From: Candidatus Methanophagales archaeon | GTDB taxonomy: Archaea > Halobacteriota > Syntropharchaeia > Alkanophagales > Methanospirareceae | Reading direction: 5' to 3' | Assembly (NCBI GenBank): GCA_025966525.1 | Contig: JAPDIG010000004.1 | Location: 1-49,482 of the forward strand | Length of the DNA stretch: 49,482 bases | Shown here: piece after piece, positions 48,390 to 49,482 of the stretch | Position numbering within the stretch: position 1 is the stretch's first letter | Layout of the letters: each line of letters starts with the position of its first letter | Made by a program: the position numbers and the translations under genes | The notes under the pieces: model-generated | Databases searched by the model: none | The model's input: only the letters and a program-made list of their open reading frames with translations | Told to the model about the DNA's origin: nothing

Positions 48390-49427
48390 TTATCCTTCAA
48401 TCAAAACGTCATCGAGTGGACGCCGTGGCATGGCGCGTTTTTGCGGCTCGGCGTAGCCGATACGAAACAAGAGTTGAGGCAAATCCGCAAGCCCCAAAAT
48501 TGCCCGCAGTCTTGTCCTCAGATCCTGCACTTCCACTGGCTGGTTCAGGAAAGCATACTGCAGACCCATTGAAGTAGCGGTCAGGACAAAGCGCTCGAAC
48601 ATTTCTCCGACTTCCAGCAGGCTTTCTTTGGTGTCCTCGCCATGTACAATGACAAGTGCGGCAGCTTCTTTTGCGAATTGATAGTCCTTTTTCGCCTGAG
48701 GTTTCCCCAGGTCGAAAGTTCGCATAAACCAGGGTCCCAGCCACGAGATGATTCCCGGAATTCCAAAACCGTACGCTGCAATGCCATCGCCTCGTCGGGT
48801 CCAATTGGAACGAACCCAGGACGCTAATTCCTGGCGAAATGCGGGATCAGACATCTGAATGTAATCGCCCTCGGAGACCAGTTCAGCAATGCTGGTTTGT
48901 ATCGCTTTGTCTGTAACGATACGAATGGCGGCTTTTTTACCGGCAGTGAGCTTCTGAAGTCTTTTCAGTTCGTCTTCGGCTAAAGACCGCACTTCGTATG
49001 CATTGCGGTTGGTGCGTCGTTGAACGATAGCGTGAAAAAGCTTTTTCAGCTCATGGTCAGTTTGACTACTTTCGGATAACCTGGCAAACGCCAACAATTC
49101 CGGTGTATTCGCTTTCGGCTGATATTGCACGGTACAGGCATAGCCAAAATACGCTGCGGCGACCCGTAGATTCATAATCGCTGCACCGATGCTGATGACC
49201 AGTTCGCGGTTGTCGGGGTCCACAACATGAAGACGTCTGGTGTAATCAGCGTAAATGAACACACCGTCAGGCTGAAGCTTAAATTTCCAGGGTTGGGTAT
49301 TGTGTCCCGAAGGGGCGAGGATCGCATACCTGAGCAAGAATTTGAACTTCTCCTCTAAGGCACCATCCTTTGGGAAATCCTGTTCTGCCACCTGCCAGGG
49401 TGTAAACATGGGATTAAATTTCAACAT
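48390..49427 (-). CDS. Acg-like nitroreductase-family protein
   Basis: 345-residue protein of the FMN-binding nitroreductase superfamily, resembling the mycobacterial Acg/Rv2032 type. Features are RYAILAPSGHNTQPWKF, VDPDNRELVISIGAAIMNLRVAA, FHAIVQRRTNRNAYE and ALVIVHGEDTKESLLEVGEMFERFVLTATSMG, each interrupted by variable loops. The substrate is unknown; Acg types may store FMN rather than reduce it. Codons (many CGN, CTG and GCN-rich) and base composition differ from neighbours, so recent bacterial transfer is likely. The last 55 nt of the window hold nothing recognisable. Confidence 0.85.
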   Translation of the reverse strand: MLKFNPMFTPWQVAEQDFPKDGALEEKFKFLLRYAILAPSGHNTQPWKFKLQPDGVFIYADYTRRLHVVDPDNRELVISIGAAIMNLRVAAAYFGYACTVQYQPKANTPELLAFARLSESSQTDHELKKLFHAIVQRRTNRNAYEVRSLAEDELKRLQKLTAGKKAAIRIVTDKAIQTSIAELVSEGDYIQMSDPAFRQELASWVRSNWTRRGDGIAAYGFGIPGIISWLGPWFMRTFDLGKPQAKKDYQFAKEAAALVIVHGEDTKESLLEVGEMFERFVLTATSMGLQYAFLNQPVEVQDLRTRLRAILGLADLPQLLFRIGYAEPQKRAMPRRPLDDVLIEG

Positions 49428-49482
49428 CTCTTCAACCGCATAGAACTTTTTGCTCGCTCCATATTATCTGCCGGCATTTTTA

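Overview
The window reads as a euryarchaeal chromosome from a methanogen- or ANME-related lineage. The evidence is acetyl-CoA decarbonylase/synthase (ACDS) genes, the methanofuran gene mfnB, a tetraether-lipid-type radical SAM enzyme, archaeal informational genes (RFC large subunit, PriL, DP1, aRF1, RpoL, Csl4, class I CCA transferase), TATA-like promoters and tRNA genes without an encoded CCA. Beta-oxidation-type genes beside ACDS, together with bacterial-type RuvC and exonuclease VII, fit the ANME-1/Syntrophoarchaeia branch best. That placement is inference. Genes are dense, and ATGA start-stop overlaps recur (cdhD/cdhE, HDAC-like/argF, thpR/uppS, small ORF/mfnB).

Layout. 0.1-4.3 kb: cdhC-cdhD-cdhE on the minus strand. 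4.4-6.4 kb: argF and a histone-deacetylase-fold amidohydrolase. 6.4-10.6 kb: enoyl-CoA hydratase, 3-hydroxyacyl-CoA dehydrogenase, a DUF35 protein and thiolase, with an internally deleted Uma2-like gene between them. 10.6-14.9 kb: OB-fold protein, RFC large subunit, rpiA, a ribbon-helix-helix regulator, a small ORF and mfnB. 15.0-18.5 kb: tungstate/molybdate ABC transporter wtpB-wtpC-wtpA, flanked by a decayed ABC-ATPase fragment and a decayed molbindin. 18.5-20.0 kb: 5S rRNA and a phenylacetate-CoA-ligase-like gene. 20-26 kb: xseB, fumarase alpha, a SPOUT methyltransferase, an ArsA-like ATPase with a small helical partner, a glycosyltransferase and LarC. 26-29.2 kb: aRF1, tRNA-Gly, rpoL, csl4, ruvC and a membrane protein. 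29.3-36.4 kb: two radical SAM enzymes, priL, a eukaryote-type NADP isocitrate dehydrogenase, a UbiD-type decarboxylase and nicotinamidase. 36.4-41.6 kb: tRNA-Pro, then thioredoxin-DP1-uppS-thpR-xseA in transcription order, preceded by a two-hairpin RNA that looks like an H/ACA guide RNA. 41.7-49.5 kb: Tes-like radical SAM enzyme, fragments of an ATPase beside a TPR protein, gatA, cca and an Acg-like nitroreductase.

How it fits together. ACDS makes or cleaves acetyl-CoA. The thiolase, dehydrogenase, hydratase and ligase could feed acyl-CoA units to it. Isocitrate dehydrogenase and fumarase add TCA reactions, and the transporter would supply tungstate or molybdate for pterin enzymes. The most unusual material is small and unannotated: the H/ACA-like RNA, several gene remnants with clean internal deletions (Uma2, ABC ATPase, molbindin, ATPase), a repeated crotonase tail, an aRF1 without its minidomain, and the overlap of rpoL with tRNA-Gly. 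No CRISPR array and no intact insertion sequence was seen.
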